This document shows, in pieces, positions 38,600 to 50,700 of a stretch of 64,000 nucleotides of DNA. The stretch's first letter is position 1. Each line of letters opens with the position of its first letter. A program made the position numbers and the translations under genes. Under the pieces are notes generated by a model that saw nothing but the letters and a program-made list of their open reading frames with translations, searched no databases and was not told the origin of the DNA. Source of the stretch: Theobroma cacao (lineage: Eukaryota; Streptophyta; Magnoliopsida; Malvales; Malvaceae); assembly GCF_000208745.1 (NCBI RefSeq), contig NC_030851.1, forward strand, positions 3,624,634 through 3,688,633, in the 5' to 3' direction.

Positions 38600-38724
38600 T
38601 TCTTTCTCTCTTTTTCGTTTGCTTTGATGGAGGCTAACCGCTTGAGCCTATAACGGGCTTCACTCTAACCTTATCTCCTCTCAACTTGGGGCTTCTTAAC
38701 CACACATGCAAGTCTCACTCACTG

Positions 38725-38732
38725 TATTTATA
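38725..38732 (-). promoter_or_regulatory. TATA box of the aldolase gene
   Basis: On the minus strand this reads TATAAATA, about 125 bp upstream of the start codon, which predicts a 5' UTR of roughly 90-100 bases. The surrounding sequence (CTATAAATACAG) is close to the plant consensus. Confidence 0.6.
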
Positions 38733-39810
38733 GTTGTGCAGTCTATTGTCATGGGAATGGGATGTCACATTTGAGGCTGTCATGCGTCGGCGAATCTCGT
38801 GCCGCCATGTGTCTGATAATCTTGCACATTTGGCAGGCTGCATGCCTGGCTGATATGGACGGTGTTATACCCGCCTCGTAAAAGAATATGTTTAGAAATT
38901 AAAAGGGCTTGAAATGCCCCAGATTTTTCCTCTTCTAATGTCATTAGGGTATAGACAAATGCATCACATTCACTATGTAGTACGTCCAAATTAGACTTTG
39001 TTTGAGAGAATCCTCCGGGAAGTGAACATGAGGTTCTAATTTTGTTCAGATTAATGGCCATGGTTTTAAGTTTTTAGGGGTTTGATGAAATCGTGAACCC
39101 CATGTCGGACGGTTGACAGAATGCCAAGTCATCTTGTCCATTGAGATTTTTCAATGCCATGTAGACCACGGAGAATCCGTATCATCAGGTGGGCCATTGA
39201 TCTTGTTGACCCCATTATTTGGCGTACATGTGGCTGATGGAAAAAGGATATGATCTGCGGTTAAGATTCACCAAAATGATAGTTTTGCTTTAGCGTACTG
39301 AGAAGCTAGAACCATTTTGTTTAACAATGTCTCCTAGTGGTTGGAATACCGAGCAGCATTTGTGCAGACCTAATCAATACCCCACATCGTGGCCTGAGCT
39401 CGAGCTTGTTAAAGAAAACTGGGTTTTATTCTACGAAAACTGGGAAATGCTACTGCTTTGAGAAGTCTAACAAATTCTAAGTTAATGCTCTGCCTGTCGA
39501 TTCTTGATGCAGACGGTGGCCTTGAAATGTGGCGATGCCAGGCTAAAATAAAATCAACAAAGCTGTCTTGGTGTCTAACTGTCTAAGGCATGTTGGGGCT
39601 TAAGCCGAAGTCGGGGTTCAAATTACTTGCAATTCTACTTGAATTGTCTCTTTCAAATCCTATGCAAAACGAAAAGACCATCTTAAGCCGATGAAACAAC
39701 CAAACGCCTATTATCTCATTGTTGATGTCATGAGATCACAGCAGCATAAATCTTGGCAATATAACAAGCCTACATATGTACATGACTAGTATCTAATATG
39801 GACAGATAAC
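38733..39810. other. Aldolase upstream region and 3' region of the acidic-protein gene
   Basis: No coding sequence supported. It contains a stretch with strong complementarity to miR394 (39111-39126) and a tRNA-like relic (about 39563-39630), both described in the findings. Confidence 0.5.
39563..39630 (+). other. tRNA-like relic or SINE head
   Basis: An A-box-like stretch (GGTGTCTAACTGTCTAAGGC at 39570-39589) and a B-box-like stretch (GGGGTTCAAATTAC at 39613-39626) are spaced about as in a tRNA gene, with GGGGCTTAAGCC between them. No acceptor stem closes it, so it is not a working tRNA. Confidence 0.35.
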
Positions 39811-40560
39811 TTAACTAGAACTTTTATTTAGAGACAGATCTGCAATGCTAGCAATCAAATTATCTAGTGGCTCATCTTTCAAGTCTTTCCATGCCATTGA
39901 ATCTTCAAAAGTTGATGGCATTGATTGAAAGGAAGTCTCAGCAATAGCCTTGTTCAACTGTTTAATAAGACCATCTTCCTCGGCTGGAATGTCCAAATCC
40001 CAGACCCTGAAGATATCCACCATTGATGAATTCGTCTCATCTGCAGATAAACTCAATTCAAGTCCTAAATCAATAGCTTCACCCCTTCTCTCATCTTCAT
40101 TGTAGGTAGGCAGGAAAGGATCTCCCCGAAACGTTTCAGTGGAGTCTTCCTGAAGAACTCGGGACCGAAAAGCAGTCCTTTTGATTGGATCACCATCAGT
40201 GTTTGTTTCACTGTCTCCATTAATTGGAATGACAACAAGATCATCATCAGTTCTTCTTGAGTATTTGGCAGTCTCTGCCTCCTCAGTGGAAGGAACTATC
40301 TTGATTTCAGTTCCTCCAGCAAAACCATCACTTCCAGTTGCAGAAGAGTCGAGTGACTCAGGTTGGTCACCAATGATCTCCAGCAAAACATCTTTGAAAG
40401 AGGTCCAGTTTCTTTCCAAAATTTCAGTATCTGAAATCAGACAAGAATCAACCCAAGCCAAATCCTCAGCAGAAAGCTTATCTCCCTTCTGGGTAGATTC
40501 CAAAGACTCAAGAATAACAGAGGAAACAGAGCCTTCTCTTGTATCATCTTCTACATCCAT
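39811..40560 (-). CDS. Acidic plant protein of unknown function with EAR-like motif
   Basis: Intact coding exon of 249 residues (MDVEDDTREG... to LSLNKSSS, stop TAG/TAA-type codon at 39813-39811). I chose the ATG at 40560 because a good acceptor (TTTTGTAG) lies two bases before CAATGG; the frame continues upstream to 40623, but that part reads like intron. Composition is acidic and Ser/Thr-rich, so the protein is probably largely disordered. Seen: LSAEDLAWVDSCLISDTEIL near the N-terminus, LGLEL (residues 165-169) in IDLGLELSLS, an LxLxL EAR-like motif known to recruit TOPLESS-type corepressors in other proteins, and WKDLKDEPLDNLIASIADLS at the end. It appears to be a conserved plant unknown; I give it no function. 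An inferred leader intron spans 40563-41709. Confidence 0.75.
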   Translation of the reverse strand: MDVEDDTREGSVSSVILESLESTQKGDKLSAEDLAWVDSCLISDTEILERNWTSFKDVLLEIIGDQPESLDSSATGSDGFAGGTEIKIVPSTEEAETAKYSRRTDDDLVVIPINGDSETNTDGDPIKRTAFRSRVLQEDSTETFRGDPFLPTYNEDERRGEAIDLGLELSLSADETNSSMVDIFRVWDLDIPAEEDGLIKQLNKAIAETSFQSMPSTFEDSMAWKDLKDEPLDNLIASIADLSLNKSSS

Positions 40561-40562
40561 TG

Positions 40563-41709
40563 CTACAAAACTTACAGCAAACAATGTCAATAACAGGCAA
40601 ACAAAGACAAGGCTACACATCATAAAACTTCATCGAACAAAATATACTTGCTTCAGGTGCATAACATAGAACAACTATGATGCTTTCACTCAGCTAACAT
40701 TGAATTTTACACATCAGACAACCGTATAAGCTAACCAGGTTTTATGGTTAGGTATACAACCAGAAAATATACTTGCTTCAGGTGCATAACATAGAACAAC
40801 TATGATGCTTTCACTCAACAAACAATGAATTTTACACATCAGACAACCGTATAAGCTATCCAGGTTTTATGGTTAGGTATACTACCAGAAAAAAAAAAAT
40901 TGGCATCAGATAGACATGTACTCATCCTGTAGTGTACATATAACTATAAATAGCTGAAAACCACAAAACCGACTCCCCTCTTTAAATTTTCATCTAAAGC
41001 ATTCTCCAGATAAACAATTTAAAAAAAAAAAACAATCCAGTTCAACTAAGGAAGGCAGCACACACACTTATTGAATATCGCAATCTGACGTTTAAGTTTG
41101 ATTTCAACTAATCAAAGTAGCAGATCATAGAACATTGCAGCAATCTTCTCTAAACAAATCCTAGCCAAATAGTAACCAAGCAAATTCATAATAATAATGG
41201 CCTCATCAGAACAACACAAGTTCCACCAAAAAGCTTTTATTCTATTTCATTTTTTGGGCCAAGAACAAAAAGCATAATTCAAATAACAATATTTAAGAGC
41301 AGAAAATTATATTAATCAAGCAACTTTTCACATCAGCCACTACACCTTAACTTGAATTGATAAATAATGGAAATTAAAACAAAAAGGCCAAAACTGATGT
41401 CTGAATTAGCAATCAAATAAGTTACACTAATAGCAACAACTTAAAATAATGCATAATTAAATTAACGATTTTTTCCATATAAATTGGCAATCTTTTTTGG
41501 TTTCTGAAAGTGGAGCATAAATCAAGGCCTCGTGGTAAAGGAGTAATTGATGGGGATGAAAGGCAAAAATTAATTAAAAAGTTTAAAGAGCCATTATAAA
41601 CATAACCCCTAACGCAATACACGGAAACTCGAAGTTCAATACTTTGATAAAATGGGAAATATTGAAACTTTACAAGAGAAAAAGTTTTAAGGCGGAGAAA
41701 TCTACATAC
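40563..41709 (-). other. Inferred 5'-UTR intron of the acidic-protein gene
   Basis: Acceptor TTTTGTAG just before CAATGG (exon resumes at 40562). The proposed donor at 41709 reads AATTTG|GTATGTAGA, leaving a leader exon from 41710 to about 41760. The interval is AT-rich, has no gene, and contains the 125-bp tandem duplication. Confidence 0.5.
40639..40888. repeat. Tandem duplication, two 125-bp copies
   Basis: Copies at 40639-40763 and 40764-40888 both begin AAAATATACTTGCTTCAGG and end GTATAC(A/T)ACCAG. They differ at only a handful of positions (for example CAGCTAACATT versus CAACAAACAAT). The high identity and exact abutment suggest a recent tandem duplication inside the intron. Confidence 0.95.
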
Positions 41710-41949
41710 CAAATTGAAATGATTTTAGCAAATTGAAAACCCTAATTTGCAGGATAGGAAAAGTGGGCCCCTTTTATTGAGGACTTGAGAAGAACGGAAG
41801 AAGACTTGAGTTTGAGGGAATGGTGTAAACGTGGCGTTTCAGCAAGGCAACGTGTAAAGAATAACCAGCTTTCAAGCCTTTAGGAAGGGTCGCGAAAACG
41901 ACACTGTTTTGAGTCAAGTTGAATAAAAGGGATATTCTAGTGCCTGGAG

Positions 41950-41955
41950 AAAAAA
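41950..41955 (-). terminator. RNA polymerase III T-run terminator for tRNA-Glu
   Basis: Six T on the minus strand (A on the given strand), five bases after the tRNA 3' end. Confidence 0.75.
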
Positions 41956-41960
41956 GAAGT

Positions 41961-42032
41961 TCCGTTGCCGGGACTTGAACCCGGGTCTCTCGGGTGAGAG
42001 CCGAGTATCCTAACCAACTAGACTACAACGGA
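41961..42032 (-). tRNA. tRNA-Glu (anticodon CTC)
   Basis: A 72-base cloverleaf on the minus strand. The acceptor stem TCCGTTG pairs with CAACGGA. The D-arm has AGTTGGTTAGGAT. The anticodon stem CTCGG/CCGAG holds the loop CTCTCAC, anticodon CTC at 41998-41996, which reads GAG codons. The T-arm is CCGGGTTCAAGTCCCGG. No intron, and CCA is not encoded, as normal in plants. A run of six T on the minus strand directly downstream (41955-41950) serves as the RNA polymerase III terminator. Confidence 0.97.
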
Positions 42033-42147
42033 TGATGTGGAGGATGCTGGTATAAGCATTAAAAGTTTCTATATTTATTAATTATATGCGTTTTTTAATC
42101 CCCTTCGAATAAACCCATTGTTACTATTTACTAATAACTAATAACAG

Positions 42148-42919
42148 GCCCTCTTAGCCTGGATGGCTATTATTGATAAGCTCCCTACTAAAGGAAAGAT
42201 CAAAACTTGGTATTTGATTGATATTGTCCATATTATTGATAATGCTTGTGTGATGTTTTTAAGATGAATCACATGTGTCATGGTTGACTTCTAAGTTGAA
42301 TTTTGAAAATGTGTTTGCATTAATGGGGTGGCATATTACGTGTAATTTTGCATACTTTTTAACTTTTCATAGTTAACACTTGTGCTGTTTATATGAACAA
42401 ATGAAATTTATGTAATCTGATCTCCTATCAAGGTCTTTGTATATATCATGTTAATAAAAGAAGAATGATGACGAGAAAGTTTAGTTTGAAAAACCTATGT
42501 TTGTCTTTGTTTTCGGACCATTTAATAGAGGTTCTTTATAGAGATTTTGTTCTTATTTGTTGTACTTAACAGTCTATTTTCTATATAGTTGTGGAGAAAA
42601 CAAATTTTACAGTAAATTTGAGATAATGTCATACAACTTGTAACATGACCATAGGTATTGGAGATTGGAATAATGAATTTGCATAAGCACAACACAAACT
42701 AAAGAGGAAGGCATTTATCTCGATCATCCTCATACTATCTTGGAGTGCTTACATCTATACAAATTGCAAGCAGAGGAATGGTAAGCTGCACAAGGGAAAG
42801 TACGCAGAGAACACCATATGAGCTCACTAACAGCATTAAAGAGGCTATTAGACTAAGGTTAGCTGGTACTACAAGAATTGTTGATGGAAGAGACTCCGCT
42901 CAACATGGGGACTAAGTGA
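42148..42919 (+). mobile_element. Decayed LINE (non-LTR retrotransposon) 3' end with zf-RVT remnant
   Basis: The frame 42148-42266 reads ALLAWMAIIDKLPTKGKIKTW and then DNACVMFLR and stop; it resembles the reverse-transcriptase zinc-binding domain (typical LxWxxIxxxLxTKDRLxxW...CVxC), followed out of frame by an ESH-like piece. Further on, NCKQRNGKLHKGKY (about 42765-42810) and SIKEAIRLRLAGTTRIV (about 42830-42885) match the usual WRERNxRxH and IRxRL tail of plant LINEs. Stops and frameshifts break it. No intact reverse-transcriptase domain is present, so it is a 5'-truncated relic. Exact ends are not visible. Confidence 0.65.
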
Positions 42920-45211
42920 CAAAATTTTCACTATTTAATGGTGCTTTGATAACTTATAATGTTATACTCTTTTACGCTGCCAAGGCAAAAATTGAACTAA
43001 TCCTACGTACCATAATTGCAAAGTCATATAAATGGAATATTCTTTCTTTTTCTTTTACTCATAGTGTACTTTGCATTCATTTTGCTCATTGGAAAATCTT
43101 AAGTAGTGCTTTTGGTTTGGCACCAAAAGGAAAAGAAAGGAGGGTTAGAGAGAGGGAGGGAAAAAGCCACAAGTTGTTCTTCTGCCATCTATGAACCACA
43201 AACCAGCTTGAGCCCTACCTAATCGAACCGGATATATCCACTGAAGCCCAGGGGCTAGAGTTTAGTAGGCTAGGCTTTCCCTGTAGATGCACATTCATGG
43301 ACCCTGCTGTTGGGAATTTGTAAACATCATGAAGCCCATACACCAGGACCTGCCGTCCTTACTATTATCTTGTCACATCTTCATTACCATCCTTTCAATC
43401 TTTCCAGTCTCCTAAATTCTAGTGATATCAATCTGTTAAACAAGACATATATATTCTCAAATAAATACAGAATTTGATTCAATAATGAATATTTGTAAGC
43501 ACTTCACGTGAGCAATATTTTATCAACAAAATAAAGAAGAAGATGTTATAATTAGTCTGAACAACGTGCGATCTAGCGACTGATCGGCGAGCAGTGTGTC
43601 CCTTGTGATTCTACAGGCATACATGCCATTAGTCATTAATGGCATGCGATTATCTATTGTATATAGCTCACATGTTTCTTGTTACTACTCATCATTTAAC
43701 AGCTAATATTTTAGATGATGAATCGAACAGAGAATGCTAATCAACAGTTTTAAACTTAATCATGACAATAGATTCAGATAGCATGGCACCATTATTCGAA
43801 CTTGTTCCCTAAGGCATATTCTTCGCTTGGAATATGCATACAAGACAATATGCATAACATAACAAGCAGGGGCATCCCAAGATTATGCCCTACCAACACA
43901 TCACATTAATGGAAAATTTTCTTCCTACAATACATGACAAATATTAGGTTACACCGTCACAGGTACTTCGAAGCCACCATGTGTCATTTAACGACCGGTG
44001 ATCGGCCCATAATTAGCCTAAGCCACCAATAAAAGTGAGATAATAATGAGGCAGGCAAGAATGCTGCTGTAGAGTACGGATCTATGCGGTGGGTTGCCGG
44101 CGAGGATCGATGACCGTGAGACCATTTACTATGGTAGGTGACTATAGAAAAACATGAATGGGGGGCCGGGTTAACTATCTATGATTGCACTTAAATTATG
44201 GTAGGTGACACATAAAATCAATGCCCCAATTGCTGTTGGATGGGGAAGAGTTGCTGGTTCATTGGAGTCCTCATGTAATGAGATAGTGTTAGTTCCATTG
44301 TTGTAGCTGTTTTTTTTTTCTTTTTCTTTTTGTAATTAATTTCTGACATAATTTATTATATCTTCAGAATTAATTAATTTTCAATTTATAAATTGCATTT
44401 CCTGTCACATTTAAGTGATAATGAATCAAAGAAAAAGAAAAAGGCAATAAAAGAGAGGCTGTAGGGTTGGCAATGGCATTTGTGCGGGAGCTGTACAATT
44501 ATTGGTTTTTGAAATAGTTGGGGTCCCTAGTTCCTACTCATATAAAAAAGACAGAAGTTATAATGTTTTGGGTGGGTTTTTTTTTGAGTTGTTTTGCTTA
44601 TTAATTGGTCAGAAAATTTAGCTGTCTTTAGACCCTTTTTATTTTATGTAGATTAAGTTGAAATTGGGATCTGGGTCATCCACTATATCCAACTTAATTA
44701 GCACTGTACAGTTTACAAGGCTTGCCTGCAGTCAAACTTGGTAGAATTGTATTTTTTTTATGAAGCATCAAATTTGGTGTAATCTCGTGATTATAAAAGA
44801 ATCTTCAGAGCTTGGTCTTTTATTCGACAAGGAGAAAGAAAAGGAAAAAAAATAAATTAATTTCATTTATAAAGAAAAAGATAAATTATTCTTTTAATTG
44901 GTAAGCATCCCATTTCTAATTGCCTGTATGAAGCATACAATGCTAACATTAATGTAATGCTAATTTATGGAAAGAAATAGAGAATTGATCAAACTTTGAA
45001 GGCATATTAGGATTTGACACCTTTGAAAAAAGATCTTTAATTCCCTTTCTTTCTAAAAAGTCACAAGGAGGTCTTGTGATTCGATATTTAAAAAATTTCT
45101 TGAACTGACTGGCCTCTGCCCTCTTTTTGCTTCACTCAAGATGAGAGACACCTTTTCCTACCCAAAAAAAGGAAAAATCATTGACTATGTACAAAGCAAG
45201 TTGCTTTGGAG
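42920..45211. other. Intergenic region downstream of the endoglucanase gene
   Basis: No supported gene. It contains a short perfect hairpin at 43622-43646 (CATGCCATTA, five-base loop, TAATGGCATG) and AT-rich DNA; the last few hundred bases are likely endoglucanase 3' UTR. Confidence 0.5.
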
Positions 45212-47763
45212 CTAGCTAGGATTGGGATTAGCTGCAAAATAGGCTAGTACACCAACAAATGGTGCATTAATGTAGGTAGTCGGCTCTGACTTCCTAAAAT
45301 CAACTCTATCATCGCCATAAACGTCATCTTCTCCAGGCCCTCCCACTATAGCACCAACTAAGACGTTTGGGTTAGGATTCGTTGAATTAAAATAAATCGA
45401 ACCCTCCTTGCAAGCGATGAATGCAGGATGATCCTTTACGGATGGTAACGAGGAGGCACGATGATGAATCCTTTGCGGGAAATAGTTGCTATAACCAACC
45501 ATGTAAGACAATCCCATTGGATTATCACCTAGAATGTAATCGACTTGCTTCTTGGCCTGCATCCGAAGAGAACCCGGGCCAACCATCAGGTTCCCACAGT
45601 TGACTGTTTGTGAAGTGCGAGCGAGGTAATTAGCATAAACGAGGAGGAGGAATGAAATGGTTGTCGCATGTTGCAAGTTGCTGCCGCCAGGCTTGTAGAT
45701 GAGGCCGCCAGGGGTGTACTCAATGTGGGATGATGATGAGTCGGGAATTAATGTGCACATGAAGCTATCAGCCGAGGCTTTGTATGATTGTAGAGAGTAC
45801 ATATTTCCTTCTAGCACTTCCTGAAAAGAACAGGACGACCAAAGTCAATATCACATAGTTTTTACCAATTAAATGCTTGGGAAGACAGGGTTGTATTCGG
45901 GAAATTAAACGAGCTAAGCCTTGACCTTGGAGACAAGAACATTTAGACCAGCGTGCTTGTTGTCCCACCCAAATTCATTAATATTGTCATCCGCACCAAG
46001 GGTTTTGCCATTGTTTTCTATGTAATTAAGGTAAGAGTCATCTTGAGACGCCCTCCTTAACCATGCTGCTCCCCAAAGCAATTCATCCTATCCACACACA
46101 CACAGCCCAATCAAATTAAATGAAACCAAATGAGAACATTCTTAAGCTACTTTTATCTCAGTATTTTACTTACTTGATACCCGCTAAAGTCACAGTAAAA
46201 AGGGCACACCCCGTCTCTAATATTTGAGTTGTCACTATAAGCACCTCTAAAATTGTCAGCAAATTGGAAACTCTGAACAGCATTTCGTAACAACGTCTCG
46301 GCATATCCTGGGTCTACTGATCTGAAAGCCATGGACGAAGCTGCCAGAGCTGCTGCTGTCTCGGCGGCCACATCGGAAGCTGGATTCGGTGCATCCACGG
46401 CGTAAACGGTCCTGGCCGTGTCCATATCTTCTGGTCTCTCCCAACAGCTATGGTCTATATTTGGATCCCCAACCTAACCAACAGTAAGTAGCAGTAGGAA
46501 GATAATTAAACACCCAGACCATCGGAACTGTACATTGCTTGCAAGCTGGGCGCGTGGGGAGATCAAACGAGGAGTAGAGACATATCCTATCCATGTGGAA
46601 CACAAAGGACGATAGGGACGGTAACTTGACCCATGCAATTCAACGACTTTAAGAAGAAAAAAATATGGTCCAGATTCCAGCTTTACATGAGTAGTTAGTG
46701 TACCAGAAGAGAAAATTGGTCTACCCCAGCATCAAATATTAACCAACAAGTTGAAATTTTTTTACTATTAAATAAGTTTCTTAAGCACAAGAACGCTTTG
46801 AGTTATAAACAAAACAGTCGCCCACGTGACCCCACCAACAAGCGTCAAACCTTAATTACACTCGTTTTAACACTATAAAATAAGCATTAGTTTTTCTATT
46901 AACAGTAAACAAACATGCCCTGTTACTTTCAGTCTTTGATTTAGGAACTGAAAGCTGACTTAAGACAGAAACAAACAAATTGGTTTGTTATTGGATTTGG
47001 ATTAATGGATTGAATTAGATTACCATTCATTTACCGAACTTTACTCTGGTTTTTCTTTTATTTTACCAGCTCCCATTCCCACCTAAGATATCAAGAGCAG
47101 GTGGCACTGCTAAATGCGCATCCGAAGAAGCAAAAGTAAGATTTCCAGGGCAAAATTGGTTAGAAAACGACAACCATGGACTAGAGCCACCAGCCACGTT
47201 TTACCCAGTCACGGATTAGTTCAACTGAAAGCCATCAGCAATGAACCCGAGTTTCCAAATTGCCCCCATTCAATTCAGAAAATCACAAAAAAAAAAAAAA
47301 ACCGAGTACCATTACTAAAGCTAACAATGGATTTTACCTGAACGAAAATCCGGTTAGGCTGAGAGACAGTTTTCAGCAAATAATCAGTGGCCCAACGGAT
47401 CGCCACCAAAGCATTTCTCAGCTCATTCGGCGGCATTAAATCTCCGAACTCAATCACGCTCCAGGCCAACATTGTCGTCGTGAAAGCCATAGGGAACCCG
47501 AACTTAACATTGTCACCGGCGTCGTAGTATCCGCCGGTTAAGTCCGTGTTATACATCCAACCGTCGCTCAATCCTGAATTAGCCCTCCATCCCATACGTT
47601 GGTTTTGTGGCAAGAAACCCGAACGTTGCCCCTCAAAAAACAGAATTGATTTGGACAATGCGTCAGAGTAGTCATGGTAGCTGGAATGAACCAAAGGGAA
47701 TCCCGGAAAAATAATAAGCGAAATGAAAAGAAAAGGTTGATGAAGCAGAGAAGAGAGTTTCAT
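45212..47763 (-). CDS. Endo-1,4-beta-glucanase, glycoside hydrolase family 9 (secreted)
   Basis: Four exons: 47763-47338, 46473-46174, 46087-45926 and 45820-45212 (stop TAG), all in phase, 498 residues, normal for class B plant GH9. Seen: a signal peptide (about residues 1-27, hydrophobic [15 protein letters not shown]); no membrane anchor after it and no C-terminal carbohydrate-binding module. Catalytic-site motifs: [12 protein letters not shown] with Asp81 and Asp84; [11 protein letters not shown] with His415/416; and [18 protein letters not shown], where Glu475 is the expected acid. [17 protein letters not shown] is the usual central motif. These enzymes hydrolyse beta-1,4-glucans in the cell wall during growth, abscission or fruit softening. 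The order of motifs and length are complete, so it looks functional. The precise paralogue number is not assigned. Confidence 0.95.
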
Positions 47764-50700
47764 AGCTTCGAGTGGGGATACGGTTCTTTCCGTTGGGTTT
47801 CGTTTTTGTATCAGGAAATATGATCACTATTAGTAGGAAGTAGAGTTAGGGAGGGTCACGAGCGAGAGAGTGAGTGAGGGAAAGCGTAGAAGAGCCGACA
47901 CTGATTTGGGTTGTGTCAGTGAACTTCACATGCATCACAAACGCGAGTGCACAATTTGCTTGCAAGCTAAAAAAGGCCAAAGCAAAGGGAGAGAGGAGAC
48001 CAGGACGTAGGGTCGTTTTGACCTGGGGTCCCTTCGGTTTACAAAACACATAAAGAGTAAGAAGCCGAAACAGGGATTATTAACTTTTATACTCTCAGAT
48101 TGAAGGCTGTTTGTAACGCTCGAACGCTTTACGGATCAGGAAGTGGAACAGTTTAAGGCCGAGTTTGGCGGCTCCGCCACGTTGCAGATTTCATCAACTT
48201 TAATTTATGGATTATAAGAAAAGGGCCAGCTTCCTTTCTTGAAGCGATCTTGTACAATTAATTTATAGATTTATATTTGATTATAATATCACTTTAAATA
48301 TTATCATCTAATTAATAAATAAATTTAAAATTAGGAAATTAAAAAAATATATTTTTAATTTTAAAAATATTTATTTTGAGAGATTTTTGAATTTTTATAT
48401 TTATACATTTATTGGATGATATTTTGCAGTTAAATGCTAGTATATAAATATTGTATCAAATACAAACCTTTAACTTCCTGTTGAAATTTTAATGATTTTA
48501 TATTGAATAGAAAGATAAATACAAATTAATTAAAAAAGAAAAAAACTGAAAATGAAGGAAACAATTAACTTGAGATTGAAATTAACACTAATCACATCAT
48601 GTAACGATGAGAAATTACTCAAACTAGGGCTGTTTGTTTAGCTAAACAAATGGACAACTTTAATATAAATTGGTTCATACTCAAAATTTAAGTGTTATAT
48701 AGTATAATTGCTTTGATTTATCTAATAAATATGTTCCAATATAAGTAGCTAGCCCCTCAAAATCAATTTGTTTATGCTAATTAGCTAACATAAATTTCAA
48801 TTGTTGGCCCTTTAGGTAGAAAGATGGATTAATATCTTAAAAAACTCTTGAACTATTTAAATAAAATTTTATTATTTTATTATATTCAATCAAGTTCATA
48901 CACTTTTATTTTTAGTCAAATAAACTTTATAACTAATGATTGAATAATTATTATTAATCAAAATATCATTTGTTATTTTATAACATATTAATATATTATA
49001 CTAACATGTTATAGTGGATAATAACGTGACATATTGATATAATATGATAATATAACCATATATAATTTTATTTTCAATGTTAACGTAAAGTGGATATAAA
49101 ATGATAAAATATTTTTTAATTAATAATAATTAATCAATTATTAATAGAAGATAATGAATTTTTTAAAGTTTTTTTAAATTTTTTAAATAATTTAATGAAT
49201 TATTTTTCATATATTATATCTAAAAAGAATAATTGTCCAAATCAAACCCATGTTTTAAAACTCTAAACTAAATTGCAATTAAAAACAACATTTGATTGCA
49301 GGCATTTTTATATTGCAATTGGAAATAAAAGCAAACAAACACAGCTTATGGGCTTTTCTGTGTGTGGTGGATACGAGGATTAAGTGAGCGTGGAGCCGAA
49401 CACCGTTTATAAGAAAATAAAAATTTCGAGCGTGTCTTTGAATTTTGATGGGCAAGTGGGTATCCGAGTATGTATGGAGGGTGTGGACAAAAAGAGGTAG
49501 AAATATTCCTATCCCCCGCCCAAAGAAGACCTAAAGAGGCGGTGCTGGTGCTTTGTATGTACCCACCAATTTTTATTGCTTTTCTTTCAACAAAATTTAC
49601 ATTCCTCGTGACTTGTAAGCTAGTGGATTAGATAACTCAGAATTGAGACTAATTAGACACAAATAATATTGATGGGTAGGAATAAATTAGTGCCTTTGTT
49701 TTGAATACAGCCGAGACCTTGACAAAAGTAAAAGTGTTGGGCAGCGGAAATTTGTTTAAACTCCGAAAATTTTCCCACCATTTTGTAGATGTCAGTCTGT
49801 GCCATTATAATTCATAACATCTTTATTTTTTGTTTTCGTGGGAGTCGTATGACTAGCGATTGACGATTTGGACAGGCGAATTTTGCCTTGAAGTGATGGA
49901 AATCAAAAGGCTTAGACAAGTTAATGTTGGTAGCCAATCCAAGTAATCATTCAAAGTATAAAGAGAGACATGTTTTCTTTTGGAGGGTCAAATGAGGTAA
50001 AGGCAAAAAAGATAAATCACATGAAAAATTTGCATCGGTGTTTCTTAACTGCATTGGAGGAGATATCAAAGTTGATGGTTGGGCGGTTTTCCAGATGACT
50101 GAGCTTTAACAAATAATTTAATGCTACCAGGAAACTTTATTCAGCTTTCCGCCCTACTTGCTTTTGGTGGGGGCGTATGAGCTTTGCCACTGTATGAAGC
50201 AAAGAGAATTGGCTTATTCTAACTGTTCTTATCTAGCTGTTCTTTACCCTTCCCTTCAGGTTATATGACTTGTTGAGCTGTCTGTCTACCTTTTTCAGGC
50301 AATCATAAATTATAAACAAAATTGCATATAAATAATATATTAGTATTTAAATATTTAATTTCTTAATTAATATATAATTTCTTTATTTAAAGAATAACAT
50401 TCAATCTCTTTTTTTCAAATCCAAAAAATAACAGGTTAGATACAATTTGAACAAATCGAAACCAGTTTCATTGATTTTGTACAATGACAAACAATGTGTC
50501 ATTTGCCCAACAGATGATTGCAATCAATTTCACATAATTCTCAGTGCTAGTGAGGTAAAAATGTTTTTTTTTTTTGTAAGAGTCTCAAACCAAATACAAA
50601 AATACTTCGTGACTCTATTCAAATTTGATCATTTAAGCCTTACAATCCTTTTTTTTTTTTAAAGACAAGCCTTACGATCATTTAAGTGTTTGAACATCTG

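Noticed and set aside
38670..38675. I-box-like GATAAG (minus strand) near the aldolase gene
   Set aside because: It lies downstream of the likely TATA box, inside the leader, so a promoter role is doubtful.
40561..40623. Longer N-terminus for the acidic protein, starting at ATG 40623
   Set aside because: It would add a hydrophobic, intron-like leader; a good acceptor (TTTTGTAG) lies just before CAATGGATG, and the downstream Met fits better.
43622..43646. Perfect 10-bp hairpin as a miRNA precursor
   Set aside because: The stem is far too short for a plant miRNA precursor, and flanking bases do not extend it.
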